This document shows positions 35,633 to 44,715 of a DNA stretch of 64,000 nt, in pieces. Each line of letters begins with the position of its first letter. Position 1 is the stretch's first letter. The position numbers were made by a program, and so were the translations under genes. The stretch is from DASWOJ01 sp964242415 (GTDB taxonomy: Bacteria; Pseudomonadota; Alphaproteobacteria; Acetobacterales; Acetobacteraceae), in NCBI GenBank assembly GCA_964242415.1, contig CAXTAT010000023.1, positions 1 through 64,000 of the forward strand, read 5' to 3'. Below the pieces are notes generated by a model that searched no databases, had not been told where the DNA came from, and was given only the letters and a program-made list of their open reading frames with translations.

Positions 35633-36121
35633 CTAACGGTATGGGGCATCAAGCTCAAGCCGCTTGGATAGCTCGCTCTCCCAGCGGTCGCCGTTCGAGA
35701 GCAGCTTCTCCTTGTTGTACAGCAGCTCCTCGCGCGTCTCGACGGCGAACTCGAAGTTGGGGCCCTCGACGATGGCGTCCACCGGGCAGCTTTCCTCGCA
35801 CAGGCCGCAATAGATGCACTTGGTCATGTCGATGTCGTAGCGCGTGGTGCGGCGGCTGCCGTCATCGCGCGGCTCGGCCTCGATGGTGATGGCCAGCGCC
35901 GGGCACACGGCCTCGCACAGCTTGCAGGCGATGCAGCGTTCCTCGCCGTTGGGGTAGCGGCGCAGGGCATGCTCGCCCTTGAAGCGCGGGCTGATGGCGC
36001 CGTGCTCATAGGGGTAGTTGATCGTCGCCTTCTGCCGGAAGAAATACTTCAGTGTCAGCCACATGCCTGAGACAAGTTCGCTGAGCAGCAGGCTGCGGGC
36101 AGTGCGGTCCAGAAAAGCCAT
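35633..36121 (-). CDS. nuoI: NADH-quinone oxidoreductase subunit I
   Basis: Ferredoxin-like subunit carrying clusters N6a and N6b at the base of the hydrophilic arm. Two complete 4Fe-4S motifs are seen, with Cys63/66/69/73 and Cys102/105/108/112. The length of 162 is typical. ATG at 36121. Unlike other junctions in the operon it is separated from nuoH by 88 bp containing a 15-bp tandem repeat. Confidence 0.96.
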   Translation of the reverse strand: MAFLDRTARSLLLSELVSGMWLTLKYFFRQKATINYPYEHGAISPRFKGEHALRRYPNGEERCIACKLCEAVCPALAITIEAEPRDDGSRRTTRYDIDMTKCIYCGLCEESCPVDAIVEGPNFEFAVETREELLYNKEKLLSNGDRWESELSKRLELDAPYR

Positions 36122-36165
36122 GGTGGTGATCCTCTCTGCCCGGCGGCGTTGTGGGCCGTGCCAGG

Positions 36166-36204
36166 CTGTAGGGCAAGTGTCTGTAGGGCAAGTGTCTGTA
36201 GGGC
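36166..36204. repeat. 15-bp tandem repeat between nuoH and nuoI
   Basis: CTGTAGGGCAAGTGT at 36166-36180 is repeated exactly at 36181-36195, and its first nine bases again at 36196-36204, giving 2.6 copies. It lies just after the nuoH stop on the transcribed strand, in the longest gap of the nuo operon. Confidence 0.85.
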
Positions 36205-36209
36205 GTGGG

Positions 36210-37232
36210 TTAGACGGGATGCGACCCGGGCAGCCAGCCCATGCCGACCAGCACGCCGGCGGTCAGCACCAGCCAGCCCAACGATAGCGGCAAGAAGACC
36301 TTCCAGCCCAGACGCATTAACTGGTCGTAGCGGAAGCGCGGAAAGGTCGCCCGGACCCAGATGAACATGAACAGGATCACCAGGATCTTGGCGATGAACC
36401 AGATTGGCCCCGGCACCCAGGTGAACGGCGCGAACGGGATCGGGCTGAGCCAGCCGCCCAGGAACAGGATCACCGTCATGGCCGACATGAGGATCATGTT
36501 CGCGTATTCGCCGAGGAAGAACAGCCCGAAGGTCATCGCGCCATACTCGACGTGAAAGCCGCCGACGATCTCGCTCTCACCCTCGGCCAAGTCGAACGGC
36601 GCGCGGTTGCACTCGGCCAGGATCGAGATGAAGAACACGATGAACATCGGGAACAGCGGGATGACAAACCACACATGCCGCTGCGCCCGCACGATGTCGG
36701 TCAAGTTCAGGCTGCCGGCGCACAGCAGCACCGTCACCATGACGAAGCCCATGCTGACCTCGTAGCTGACCATCTGCGCCGCCGAGCGCAGCGCGCCGAG
36801 GAAGGCATACTTCGAGTTGCTGGCCCAGCCGGCGATGACGATGCCGTAAACGCCGAGGCTGCTGATCGCGAACAGGTACAAGACGCCGACGTTGATGTTG
36901 GCGACCGCCCAGCCGTCGTTCACGGGGATCACCGCCCAGGCGATCATCGCCAGCGTCATGGTCAGCAACGGCGCTACGATGAACAGGATGCGGTTCGCCC
37001 CCGTGGGGATGATCGTCTCCTTCATCAGCATCTTCAGCGCGTCGGCAAACGGCTGCATCAGGCCGAAGGGGCCGACGACGTTCGGCCCCTTCCGCATCTG
37101 CATCGCCGCCAGCACCTTGCGCTCGGCCAGCGTCAAATAGGCCACGCTGACCAACACCGGCACCAGCATGGCCAGGGTTTCGGCCACGGTCAGCACGGTG
37201 ACGCCAACTGGGGTGGCGAGGAAATCGGTCAA
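36210..37232 (-). CDS. nuoH: NADH-quinone oxidoreductase subunit H
   Basis: Membrane subunit forming the quinone chamber of complex I; 340 residues with eight helices and the conserved LAERKVLAAMQMRKGPN and AEGESEIVGGFHVEYG loops. The start is TTG at 37232 (MTDFLATPVG) with GGAG upstream in the nuoG stop region. The frame is open to 37373 but the extra residues overlap nuoG and are shadow. Confidence 0.95.
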   Translation of the reverse strand: MTDFLATPVGVTVLTVAETLAMLVPVLVSVAYLTLAERKVLAAMQMRKGPNVVGPFGLMQPFADALKMLMKETIIPTGANRILFIVAPLLTMTLAMIAWAVIPVNDGWAVANINVGVLYLFAISSLGVYGIVIAGWASNSKYAFLGALRSAAQMVSYEVSMGFVMVTVLLCAGSLNLTDIVRAQRHVWFVIPLFPMFIVFFISILAECNRAPFDLAEGESEIVGGFHVEYGAMTFGLFFLGEYANMILMSAMTVILFLGGWLSPIPFAPFTWVPGPIWFIAKILVILFMFIWVRATFPRFRYDQLMRLGWKVFLPLSLGWLVLTAGVLVGMGWLPGSHPV

Positions 37233-37236
37233 GGCG

Positions 37237-39279
37237 CTACTCCGCGGCCTGCAGCAAGGGGGCCGTGTAGGTCCGCGAGCATTCCGCCATCGTGACGCTG
37301 GCGCGGCTGATCGGGTCAGTCTGGTAGTAGTCGGGAACAGCCGGCACGAACGGGGCGTCGCCCACCGAGCCACCGGCAGGCGGACCGGCCTGGTCGGTGC
37401 AGCCGTGGCGCTGCAACTCCTGCTCGCGGGCGAACACCGGGTTTACCTGCACCAGGCGGTCGCGCACGCCGCGCAGGTCGTCATACGGTAGCGGCTTGCC
37501 CAGCGTGGCGCTGAACGCGCGCAGGATCGCCCAGTCCTCCCGCGCCTCGCCCGGCGGCTGCGTCGCCAGAAAGCCGCGCTGCATCCGGCCCTCGGTGTTG
37601 ACGTAGGTGCCACCCTTCTCGGTGTAGGCCGAACCCGGCAGGATCACGTCGGCCCGCGCCGCGCCGCGGTCGCCGTGGTGGCCCTGATAGACGACGAAGG
37701 TGCGCTCGCCGATGCGGCCCATGTCGAACTCGTCGGCCGCAAGCAGCCAGAGCAGATCGACGCCGCCGCCCAGCATTGCCGCCAGGTCCTTGCCGCCCGG
37801 ACCCGGCACGAAGCCCAGGTCCAGCGCCCCGACCCGCGCCGCCGCGGTGTGCAGCACGTTGAACCCGTGCCACTCCGGCGTCAGCGCGCCGACCTCCGCA
37901 GCCAAGGCCCACGCTGCGGCCAAGACCGCCGCGCCATCCCGGCGCCGCAGGGCACCCTGGCCGATGACGATCATCGGATGCTTGGCGTCCCGCAGCACGT
38001 CGGCGAAGGCGCCCAGGTTGGACAGCGCGGCCGGGCCATCGCCGAGGTGCTCGACATGGTAGGTCAGGTCCGCCGGCTGGCCGATATAGCCGACCGGCAG
38101 CGGCCCCATGTTCATGCGCTTGCGGATGCGGGCGTTCAGCACCGGGGATTCGCGCCGCGGATTGCTGCCGATCAGCAGGATGGCGTCGGCCTCCTCGATC
38201 CCGGCGACCGTCGTGTTGAACGTGTAGAAATCCCGGCGCCCGGCCGGCAACGCCGCGCCGTCCTGCCGGCAGTCCAGGTTCGCCGAGCCGAGCAGGCCCA
38301 TCAGGTCCTTCAGCGCCACCATGCTCTCGGCGTCGCACAGGTCGCCCGCGATGGCACCGATGCGTTCGCCGGGCAGGCCGCGCAGCTTGGCCGCGATGGC
38401 GCCGAACGCCTCTGGCCAGGTCGCCTGGCGCAGCTTGCCATCCACACGCACCCAGGGCTTGTCCAGCCGCCGACGCTTCAGGCCGTCATGGGCGAAGCGG
38501 GACTTGTCGGCCAGCCATTCCTCGTTCACGTCCTCATTGGTGCGCGGCAGGATGCGCAGCACCTCGGACCCCCGGGCATCGACGCTGATATTGGACCCCA
38601 GCGCGTCGTGCACGTCCACGCTGACAGTCTTGCGCAGCTCCCACGGACGGGCGACGAAGCTGTACGGCTTGCTCAGCAACGCGCCGACCGGACAGATGTC
38701 GATCAGGTTGCCGGACAGCTCGGTGGTCAGCGCCTTCTCGATGTAGGTGCCGACCTCCATGTTCTCGCCGCGCGACACCGCGCCCATCTCGGGCACGCCG
38801 GCGACCTCGCTGCTAAAGCGGATGCAGCGGGTGCAATGGATGCACCGGGTCATGAACGTCTTGACCAGTGGACCCAGGTACTTGTCCTTCACTGCCCGCT
38901 TGTTCTCGGCGTAGCGGGAGTGGTCCATGCCATAGGAATACGCCTGGTCCTGCAGGTCGCACTGGCCGCCCTGGTCGCAGATCGGGCAGTCCAACGGGTG
39001 GTTGATCAGCAGGAACTCCATCACGCCGCGGCGCGCCTGGCGCACGACGGCGGTGTCGGTCTTGACCACCATGCCGTCCGCGACCGGGTAAGCACAGCTT
39101 GCGACGGGTTTCGGGGCCTTCTCGATCTCGACCAGGCACATGCGGCAGTTGCCGGCGACCGACAGGCGCTCGTGGTAGCAGAACCGGGGTATTTCCTTGC
39201 CCGCCGCCTCGCACGCCTGCAGCACGGAGGCGCCGTTTGGGACCTCGACGTCGATCCCGTCAACCGTGACCTTTGCCAT
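37237..39279 (-). CDS. nuoG: NADH-quinone oxidoreductase subunit G
   Basis: Largest hydrophilic complex I subunit, 680 residues. The N-terminal 2Fe-2S domain has CYHERLSVAGNCRMC, the His-ligated and 4Fe-4S clusters follow (CPICDQGGQC, TRCIHCTRCIRF), and a molybdopterin-oxidoreductase-like domain without a visible molybdenum site completes it. ATG at 39279, 6 bp after nuoF. Confidence 0.95.
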   Translation of the reverse strand: MAKVTVDGIDVEVPNGASVLQACEAAGKEIPRFCYHERLSVAGNCRMCLVEIEKAPKPVASCAYPVADGMVVKTDTAVVRQARRGVMEFLLINHPLDCPICDQGGQCDLQDQAYSYGMDHSRYAENKRAVKDKYLGPLVKTFMTRCIHCTRCIRFSSEVAGVPEMGAVSRGENMEVGTYIEKALTTELSGNLIDICPVGALLSKPYSFVARPWELRKTVSVDVHDALGSNISVDARGSEVLRILPRTNEDVNEEWLADKSRFAHDGLKRRRLDKPWVRVDGKLRQATWPEAFGAIAAKLRGLPGERIGAIAGDLCDAESMVALKDLMGLLGSANLDCRQDGAALPAGRRDFYTFNTTVAGIEEADAILLIGSNPRRESPVLNARIRKRMNMGPLPVGYIGQPADLTYHVEHLGDGPAALSNLGAFADVLRDAKHPMIVIGQGALRRRDGAAVLAAAWALAAEVGALTPEWHGFNVLHTAAARVGALDLGFVPGPGGKDLAAMLGGGVDLLWLLAADEFDMGRIGERTFVVYQGHHGDRGAARADVILPGSAYTEKGGTYVNTEGRMQRGFLATQPPGEAREDWAILRAFSATLGKPLPYDDLRGVRDRLVQVNPVFAREQELQRHGCTDQAGPPAGGSVGDAPFVPAVPDYYQTDPISRASVTMAECSRTYTAPLLQAAE

Positions 39280-39285
39280 CTGAAC

Positions 39286-40596
39286 CTACTCCGCCGCCAT
39301 CAACAGCGGCTTTGGCGCACGCGCCGCCTTGTACTCGGCGATGCGCTGTTCCATCACGGGGCGGAAATGCCGGATCAGGCCCTGGATCGGCCACGCCGCC
39401 GCGTCGCCCAGGGCGCAGATCGTGTGCCCCTCGATCTGCTTGGTCACCTGCTCCAGCGTGTCGATCTCGTCCAGTTCGGCCCGGCCCTGCACCATGCGGT
39501 GCATCACCCGCATCATCCAGCCGGTGCCCTCACGGCAGGGGGTGCACTGGCCGCAGCTCTCGTGCTTGTAGAACTGCGCCAGGCGGTCGATGGCGCGGAT
39601 CACGTCGGTGCTCTTGTCCATGACGATCACGCCCGCGGTGCCCAGGCCGGACTTCACGTCGCGCAGGCTGTCGAAGTCCATCAACACGGTGTCGCAGATC
39701 GACTTCGGCAGCAACGGCACGCTGGAGCCGCCGGGGATGATGGCCAGCAGGTTGTCCCACCCGCCACGCACGCCGCCGGCATAGGTGTCGATCAGCTCGC
39801 GTAGCGGGATGCCAAGCTCCTCCTCCACGTTGCACGGCTTGTTCACATGCCCGCTGATGCAGAAAATCTTGGTGCCGCTGTTCTTCGGCCGTCCCAGCGC
39901 CGAGAACCAGGCGCCGCCGCGCCGCAGGATGGTCGGGACGACGGCGATGGTCTCGACGTTGTTGACCGTCGTCGGGCAGCCATACAGGCCCACGGCGGCG
40001 GGGAATGGCGGCTTCAGCCGCGGCATGCCCTTCTTGCCTTCAAGACTCTCCAACAGCGCGGTCTCCTCGCCGCAGATGTAGGCGCCGGCGCCGCGATGCA
40101 CATAAAGGTCGAAATCGTAGCCCGAGCCGGCCGCGTTCTTGCCCAGCAGGTTGGCCGCATACGCCTGGTCAACCGCAGCCTGCAAGTTGAGAGATTCGTT
40201 GTAGTACTCGCCGCGGATGTAGATGTAGCAGGCCGACGCGCCCATCGCGAAGGAGGCGATCAGCGCGCCCTCGATCAGCTTGTGCGGATCGTGCCGCATG
40301 ATGTCGCGGTCCTTGCAGGTGCCCGGCTCGCTCTCGTCGGCGTTGATGACGAGGTAGCTCGGCCGGCCATCCGGCGCCGCCTGCTTCGGCATGAACGACC
40401 ACTTCATGCCCGTCGGGAACCCGGCGCCGCCGCGGCCGCGCAGCCCGGACGCCTTCATCTCGTCGATGATCGCGTCGCGTCCACGGGCGATGATCGCCGC
40501 CGTGTCGGCCCAATCGCCACGCGCCCGCGCGCCTTCGAGGGTCCAGTCGTGCTGGCCATATAGATTGGTAAAGATGCGGTCCTTGTCGGCAAGCAT
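39286..40596 (-). CDS. nuoF: NADH-quinone oxidoreductase subunit F
   Basis: NADH-oxidising subunit with FMN and cluster N3. GLRGRGGAGFPTGMKW begins near residue 51 (NADH/FMN site), and the 4Fe-4S ligands are in ESCGQCTPCREGTGW near residue 350. ATG at 40596 gives 436 residues; a frame reaching 40632 would overlap nuoE. It lies 4 bp after nuoE. Confidence 0.96.
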   Translation of the reverse strand: MLADKDRIFTNLYGQHDWTLEGARARGDWADTAAIIARGRDAIIDEMKASGLRGRGGAGFPTGMKWSFMPKQAAPDGRPSYLVINADESEPGTCKDRDIMRHDPHKLIEGALIASFAMGASACYIYIRGEYYNESLNLQAAVDQAYAANLLGKNAAGSGYDFDLYVHRGAGAYICGEETALLESLEGKKGMPRLKPPFPAAVGLYGCPTTVNNVETIAVVPTILRRGGAWFSALGRPKNSGTKIFCISGHVNKPCNVEEELGIPLRELIDTYAGGVRGGWDNLLAIIPGGSSVPLLPKSICDTVLMDFDSLRDVKSGLGTAGVIVMDKSTDVIRAIDRLAQFYKHESCGQCTPCREGTGWMMRVMHRMVQGRAELDEIDTLEQVTKQIEGHTICALGDAAAWPIQGLIRHFRPVMEQRIAEYKAARAPKPLLMAAE

Positions 40597-40600
40597 CGTG

Positions 40601-41287
40601 CTACTCCACATCCAAAAGGGTGGTCGGGCCACCCTCGGGCGCCGAGGTCAACCGACCAATCGACGATCCCACCGGCACCTTCTCGCCCCGGCGCAGCGCT
40701 TGCAGCAGCGCCACCGTCCGGTCGTAATCCAGGTCTTCGTGGTAGTCGTCGTCCACACACAATATAGGCGCGTTCACGCAGGCTCCGAGGCATTCAACCT
40801 CGCTCAGGGTGAACATTCCGTCGACGCTCGTTTCGCGCCAGGCCTTGATTCCCGTCTCGTCCCGGCAGGCACGTGTGATCTCGTCCGACCCGCGCAGCCA
40901 GCACGGCGTCGTGCCGCACACCTGCAAGTGGTAGCGGCCGATCGGGTTGGTGTTGAACATCAGGTAGAAGGTGGCGACCTCGTAAACCCGGATCGGCGGC
41001 AGCTCCAGCCGGGCCGCTACCACGTCCATCGCCACCGTAGGCACCCAGGCGCTGCCGGTCTGCCGCCTCATCTGCGACTGCACGATATACAGCAGCGGCA
41101 GCACCCCGCTCGCCTTCCGGCTGGGCGGGTACTTGGTCAGCACCAGTTCTATGGCCCGGTTGCTCTCCTCATCGAAGGCGAAATGCTCTGGCTGCGGGGC
41201 ACCCAACCCGGTGCTGCCGTCACCGTAGTCCTCCGCTGTGCCGTTGCCGACCTGTGACCCGCGGGGTCCGCCCAAGCTCTGAGACAT
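40601..41287 (-). CDS. nuoE: NADH-quinone oxidoreductase subunit E
   Basis: 2Fe-2S (N1a) subunit of the NADH module. Ligands are Cys124/Cys129 (CGTTPC) and Cys166/Cys170 (CLGAC). The 228-residue protein has a Gly-rich N-terminal extension of about 30 residues beyond bacterial homologues. ATG at 41287, 3 bp after nuoD. Confidence 0.95.
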   Translation of the reverse strand: MSQSLGGPRGSQVGNGTAEDYGDGSTGLGAPQPEHFAFDEESNRAIELVLTKYPPSRKASGVLPLLYIVQSQMRRQTGSAWVPTVAMDVVAARLELPPIRVYEVATFYLMFNTNPIGRYHLQVCGTTPCWLRGSDEITRACRDETGIKAWRETSVDGMFTLSEVECLGACVNAPILCVDDDYHEDLDYDRTVALLQALRRGEKVPVGSSIGRLTSAPEGGPTTLLDVE

Positions 41288-41290
41288 GCT

Positions 41291-42544
41291 CTACCTGTCG
41301 ATCTCGCCGAATACGACGTCCACGGAGCCGATGATGGCCACTGCATCGGCCAGCATGTGCCGCTTGCTCATGTGCTCAATTGCCTGCAGGTTTGCGAAGC
41401 CGGTCGGGCGTATCTTGCAGCGATACGGCCGGTTGCTGCCGTCGGCCACCAGGTACACGCCGAACTCGCCCTTAGGGCTTTCAGTCGCCGTGTAGGTCGA
41501 TCCCGCGGGGATGTGGTAGCCCTCGGTATAGAGCTTGAAGTGATGGATCAGCGCCTCCATCGACCGCTTCATCTCCTGCCGGCGCGGGGCGGAGAACTTG
41601 CGGTCCTGGATCTTCACGTCGCCGGGCTGCATCTTCTCCAGGCACTGCTGGATGATGTAGACGCTCTGCCGCATCTCCGCCATGCGGACCAGGTAGCGGT
41701 CATAGCAGTCGCCGTTGCGGGCCACCGGGATGTCGAACTCGACCTGGTCATACATATCGTACGGCTGCGACTTGCGCAGGTCCCACGGTACGCCGCTGGC
41801 GCGCAGGCAGGGGCCAGTGAAGCCCCAGGCCAGCGCGTCCTCGCTGGTCATGATGCCGATATCGACCGTCCGCTGCTTCCAGATGCGGTTGGTGGTCAGC
41901 AACTGCTCCAGCTCGTCGATGAACTTCGGGAATGTCTGCGCCCACTCGCCGATCTCCTCCGCCAGGCGGCCCGGCAGGTCACGCGCCACGCCGCCGGCAC
42001 GGAAGTAGTTGGCGTGATAGCGGGCGCCGGACACACCCTCGTAGAACTGCAGCAGCTTCTCCCGCTCCTCGAAGCCCCACAGGCTCGGCGTGATCGCGCC
42101 CACGTCCAGGGCGTAGGTCGTCACGTTCAGCAGGTGGTTCAGCACGCGGGTGATCTCGGCGAACATCGTGCGTATCCAGCGGCCACGTGCGGGCGCCTGG
42201 ATGCACAGCAGCTTCTCCTGCGCCAAGGCCCAGGTGTGCTCCATGCACATCGGACTGACGTAATCCAGGCGGTCGAAGTACGGCAGCGCCTGCAGGTAGG
42301 TCTTGTGCTCGATCAGCTTCTCGGTGCCGCGGTGCAGCAGGCCGATGTGCGGGTCGGCCCGCTCGACGACCTCGCCGTCCATTTCCAGGATCAGGCGCAG
42401 CACGCCGTGCGCCGCCGGATGCTGCGGGCCGAAGTTGATGGTGTGGTTGTCCACCTCGAGAATCTTGGTGGTGTCCGGCTTCATTTCCTCGGGCGTCGTG
42501 CTGTGCGTGCCCATGAAGTCGCCGATGCGAACGTCGTCTGGCAT
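41291..42544 (-). CDS. nuoD: NADH-quinone oxidoreductase subunit D
   Basis: 49-kDa-type subunit forming the quinone site with NuoB. The motifs NFGPQHPAAHGVLR and HIGLLHRGTEKLIE are intact. ATG at 42544 shares one base with the nuoC stop (TGATG); a GTG immediately before it (42547) is an alternative start. About 417 residues, with a short N-terminal extension before the core. Confidence 0.95.
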   Translation of the reverse strand: MPDDVRIGDFMGTHSTTPEEMKPDTTKILEVDNHTINFGPQHPAAHGVLRLILEMDGEVVERADPHIGLLHRGTEKLIEHKTYLQALPYFDRLDYVSPMCMEHTWALAQEKLLCIQAPARGRWIRTMFAEITRVLNHLLNVTTYALDVGAITPSLWGFEEREKLLQFYEGVSGARYHANYFRAGGVARDLPGRLAEEIGEWAQTFPKFIDELEQLLTTNRIWKQRTVDIGIMTSEDALAWGFTGPCLRASGVPWDLRKSQPYDMYDQVEFDIPVARNGDCYDRYLVRMAEMRQSVYIIQQCLEKMQPGDVKIQDRKFSAPRRQEMKRSMEALIHHFKLYTEGYHIPAGSTYTATESPKGEFGVYLVADGSNRPYRCKIRPTGFANLQAIEHMSKRHMLADAVAIIGSVDVVFGEIDR

Positions 42545-43260
42545 CACTTGGTCTCCTGCGGCGCGCCCTTGGGCTTGTCACCCTGGGCGGCAATGCGGTC
42601 GGTATGCGCCTTCTCGTCCCCGGGCAGCGTCACCATGCCCTCCCACGGGGAGACGAAGTCGAAATTGCGGAAATCCTGCGTCAGGCTGACAGGCTCGTTG
42701 ACGACCTGCTTGCGCTCGTCGTCGTAGCGGACCTCGACGTAGCCGACCAAGGGGAAATCCTTGCGCAGCGGATGGCCGCTGAAGCCGTAATCGGTCAGGA
42801 TGCGGCGCAGGTCGGGCTGGTCGCTGAACACGATGCCGAACAGGTCCCACGCCTCGCGCTCGAACCAGGTGGCCACGGGCCAGATGCGGTGGATGCTGGG
42901 CACGGGGCTGCGCTCGTCCGTGGTGATCACGACGCGGACGCGGTGGTTCAGCGATACCGAGAGCAGGTTATACACGACATCGAAGCGCTCCGGACGCTCC
43001 GGCCAGTCCACGCCGCACAGGTCCATCAACTGCTCGCACGAGAAGCGCGAGTCGTCGCGCAGCGTCGTCAACAGGCCCGCGATGGCGTCCCGTTCCGCAT
43101 GGATCACCAACTCGCCGCCTTCCAGCCCGGCACGCGACACCCCAGGCAGGGTGCCGGCATCGCGCGCCAGGGCCGTCAGGTCGCTCGGCGCCACCGCAAT
43201 GGCCGGAGCCTGTGCGGGAGCCTCGGTGCCGTCTGGCAGGTTCTCGTAGGTCTCAGCCAC
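42544..43260 (-). CDS. nuoC: NADH-quinone oxidoreductase subunit C
   Basis: 30-kDa-type hydrophilic subunit of complex I. The signature EREAWDLFGIVFSDQPDLRR followed by ILTDYGFSGHPLRKDFPL is complete. It is separate from nuoD rather than fused as in E. coli. 238 residues, ATG at 43260 overlapping nuoB by 8 bp. Confidence 0.95.
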   Translation of the reverse strand: MAETYENLPDGTEAPAQAPAIAVAPSDLTALARDAGTLPGVSRAGLEGGELVIHAERDAIAGLLTTLRDDSRFSCEQLMDLCGVDWPERPERFDVVYNLLSVSLNHRVRVVITTDERSPVPSIHRIWPVATWFEREAWDLFGIVFSDQPDLRRILTDYGFSGHPLRKDFPLVGYVEVRYDDERKQVVNEPVSLTQDFRNFDFVSPWEGMVTLPGDEKAHTDRIAAQGDKPKGAPQETK

Positions 43261-43816
43261 GCAGGATGGTCCCGGTACGGCGGATTTTCTTCTGCAACTG
43301 CATGATCCCGTACACCAGCGCCTCCGCCGTCGGCGGGCAGCCCGGCACGTACACGTCCACCGGCACGATCCGGTCGCAGCCGCGCACCACCGAGTAGCTG
43401 TAGTGGTAATAGCCGCCGCCGTTGGCGCAGGACCCCATGCTGATCACCCAGCGCGGCTCCGGCATCTGGTCGTAAACCTTGCGCAACGCTGGGGCCATCT
43501 TGTTGGTCAGCGTGCCGGCCACGATCATCACGTCCGACTGCCGCGGGCTGGCCCGGGGGATCACGCCGAAGCGGTCCAGGTCATAGCGCGGCATGTAGGC
43601 GTGGATCATCTCCACCGCGCAGCAGGCCAGGCCGAACGTCATCGGCCACAGGCTGCCGGTGCGCGCCCAGTTTACCACCTTGTCCAGGTTGGCGACGACG
43701 AACCCCTTGTCGGCCACCTCACCGGTGATGCCCTTGATGACGGCGTCCTGCGCCGCGCCGGGCTGCAGGGCCTCACGGTTCCAGGCGATATCAGTACCAA
43801 TCGTGGTCGCGCTCAT
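43253..43816 (-). CDS. nuoB: NADH-quinone oxidoreductase subunit B
   Basis: PSST-type subunit holding terminal cluster N2. Ligands Cys65 and Cys66 (the tandem pair in ACCAVEM), Cys130 (GSCANGGG) and Cys160 (VPGCPP) are all present. 187 residues; ATG at 43816, 7 bp after nuoA. Confidence 0.96.
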   Translation of the reverse strand: MSATTIGTDIAWNREALQPGAAQDAVIKGITGEVADKGFVVANLDKVVNWARTGSLWPMTFGLACCAVEMIHAYMPRYDLDRFGVIPRASPRQSDVMIVAGTLTNKMAPALRKVYDQMPEPRWVISMGSCANGGGYYHYSYSVVRGCDRIVPVDVYVPGCPPTAEALVYGIMQLQKKIRRTGTILRG

Positions 43817-43823
43817 GGCGTGA

Positions 43824-44186
43824 CTACTCCCATTCCAGTGCGCCTTTGCACCACTCGTAGATGAAGCCGACCGTCAGGACTGCAAGGAAACCGAGCATCG
43901 AGAGGAAGCCGAACATGCCGATGTCGCCGAGGCTGACCGCCCAGGGGAACAGGAAGGCGACTTCCAGGTCGAAGATGATGAACAAGATGGCGACGAGGTA
44001 GAACCGCACATCGAACTTGCGACGGGCGTCGTCGAACGGCTCGAACCCGCACTCGTAGGCCGACAGCTTCTCGGCGTATGGCCGCTGCTTGGCGGCGAGC
44101 AACGAGCCGCCGACCATGGCCAGGGCGATGAACCCGCCAATGGCGATGAACACGAGTATGGGGAAGTACTCGGAGAGCAACAGCAT
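43824..44186 (-). CDS. nuoA: NADH-quinone oxidoreductase subunit A
   Basis: First gene of the nuo operon; a three-helix membrane subunit of 120 residues with YECGFEPFDDARRKFDVRFY. ATG at 44186 begins the first helix (MLLLSEYFPILVF). An upstream in-frame ATG at 44246 would add 20 polar residues unlike the family. It begins 118 bp after the tRNA-Asp 3' end, so the operon promoter is in that gap or the tRNA is co-transcribed. Confidence 0.95.
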   Translation of the reverse strand: MLLLSEYFPILVFIAIGGFIALAMVGGSLLAAKQRPYAEKLSAYECGFEPFDDARRKFDVRFYLVAILFIIFDLEVAFLFPWAVSLGDIGMFGFLSMLGFLAVLTVGFIYEWCKGALEWE

Positions 44187-44304
44187 CTTGATCCCTGACG
44201 GTGTGGCCGCGCTGTGTGCGCTGCAACAGGGATATACGGTGGACATGACGCGCCTTCCAGGGAAAGCCGCGCCGTATGCGAGATGTTATGGAGTGTGCCG
44301 CTGC

Positions 44305-44381
<77 letters not shown>

Positions 44382-44478
44382 AGCGGCAGGGCGCACGATC
44401 TACGGTGCGGACCGGGCCTCGTCAAGCCGTGTCGTGCCGGGCAGTGCAGGCGTGCATGGTGATACGGACGTTGCCTAA

Positions 44479-44624
44479 CCCCCTTTCCCTCCGGGAGAAG
44501 GCCGGGGTGAGGGAGGCCACGAGAACCTAATTCGCCCACCTATGGATGGATGCCGTTCCTGAACAGGCCGGGTTTGGCCCTTGCCCACTCCCTCACCCCG
44601 GCCCTCTCTCGGAGGGAGAGGGAG
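44479..44624. repeat. Paired palindromic repeat (family 1) between tRNA-Asp and tRNA-Val
   Basis: Two inverted copies of a GC-rich palindromic unit face each other: 44479-44513 (CCCTCCGGGAGAAGGCCGG then GGTGAGGG) and 44590-44624 (CCCTCACCCCGGCCCTCTCT then CGGAGGGAGAGGGAG), separated by about 75 bp. The same unit recurs as pairs at 51697-51847 and 62397-62520. The layout is that of a REP/BIME-type intergenic repeat. Confidence 0.8.
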
Positions 44625-44643
44625 CAGTAGGAGTTATCCGGCG

Positions 44644-44715
44644 TGGGCGGTGACGGGATCGAACCGCCGGCCCTCTCGGTGTAAACGAGACGCTCTACCG
44701 CTGAGCTAACCGCCC
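44644..44715 (-). tRNA. tRNA-Val (TAC)
   Basis: Cloverleaf on the minus strand: acceptor GGGCGGT/ACCGCCC, D-arm GCTC..GAGC, anticodon stem TCTCG/CGAGA with loop TTTACAC (anticodon TAC), T-loop GTTCGATCC, discriminator A. No CCA is encoded (CGC follows), unlike the neighbouring tRNA-Asp. Its first ten bases also encode the end of the HU gene, whose TAG stop falls at tRNA positions 8-10. Confidence 0.96.
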
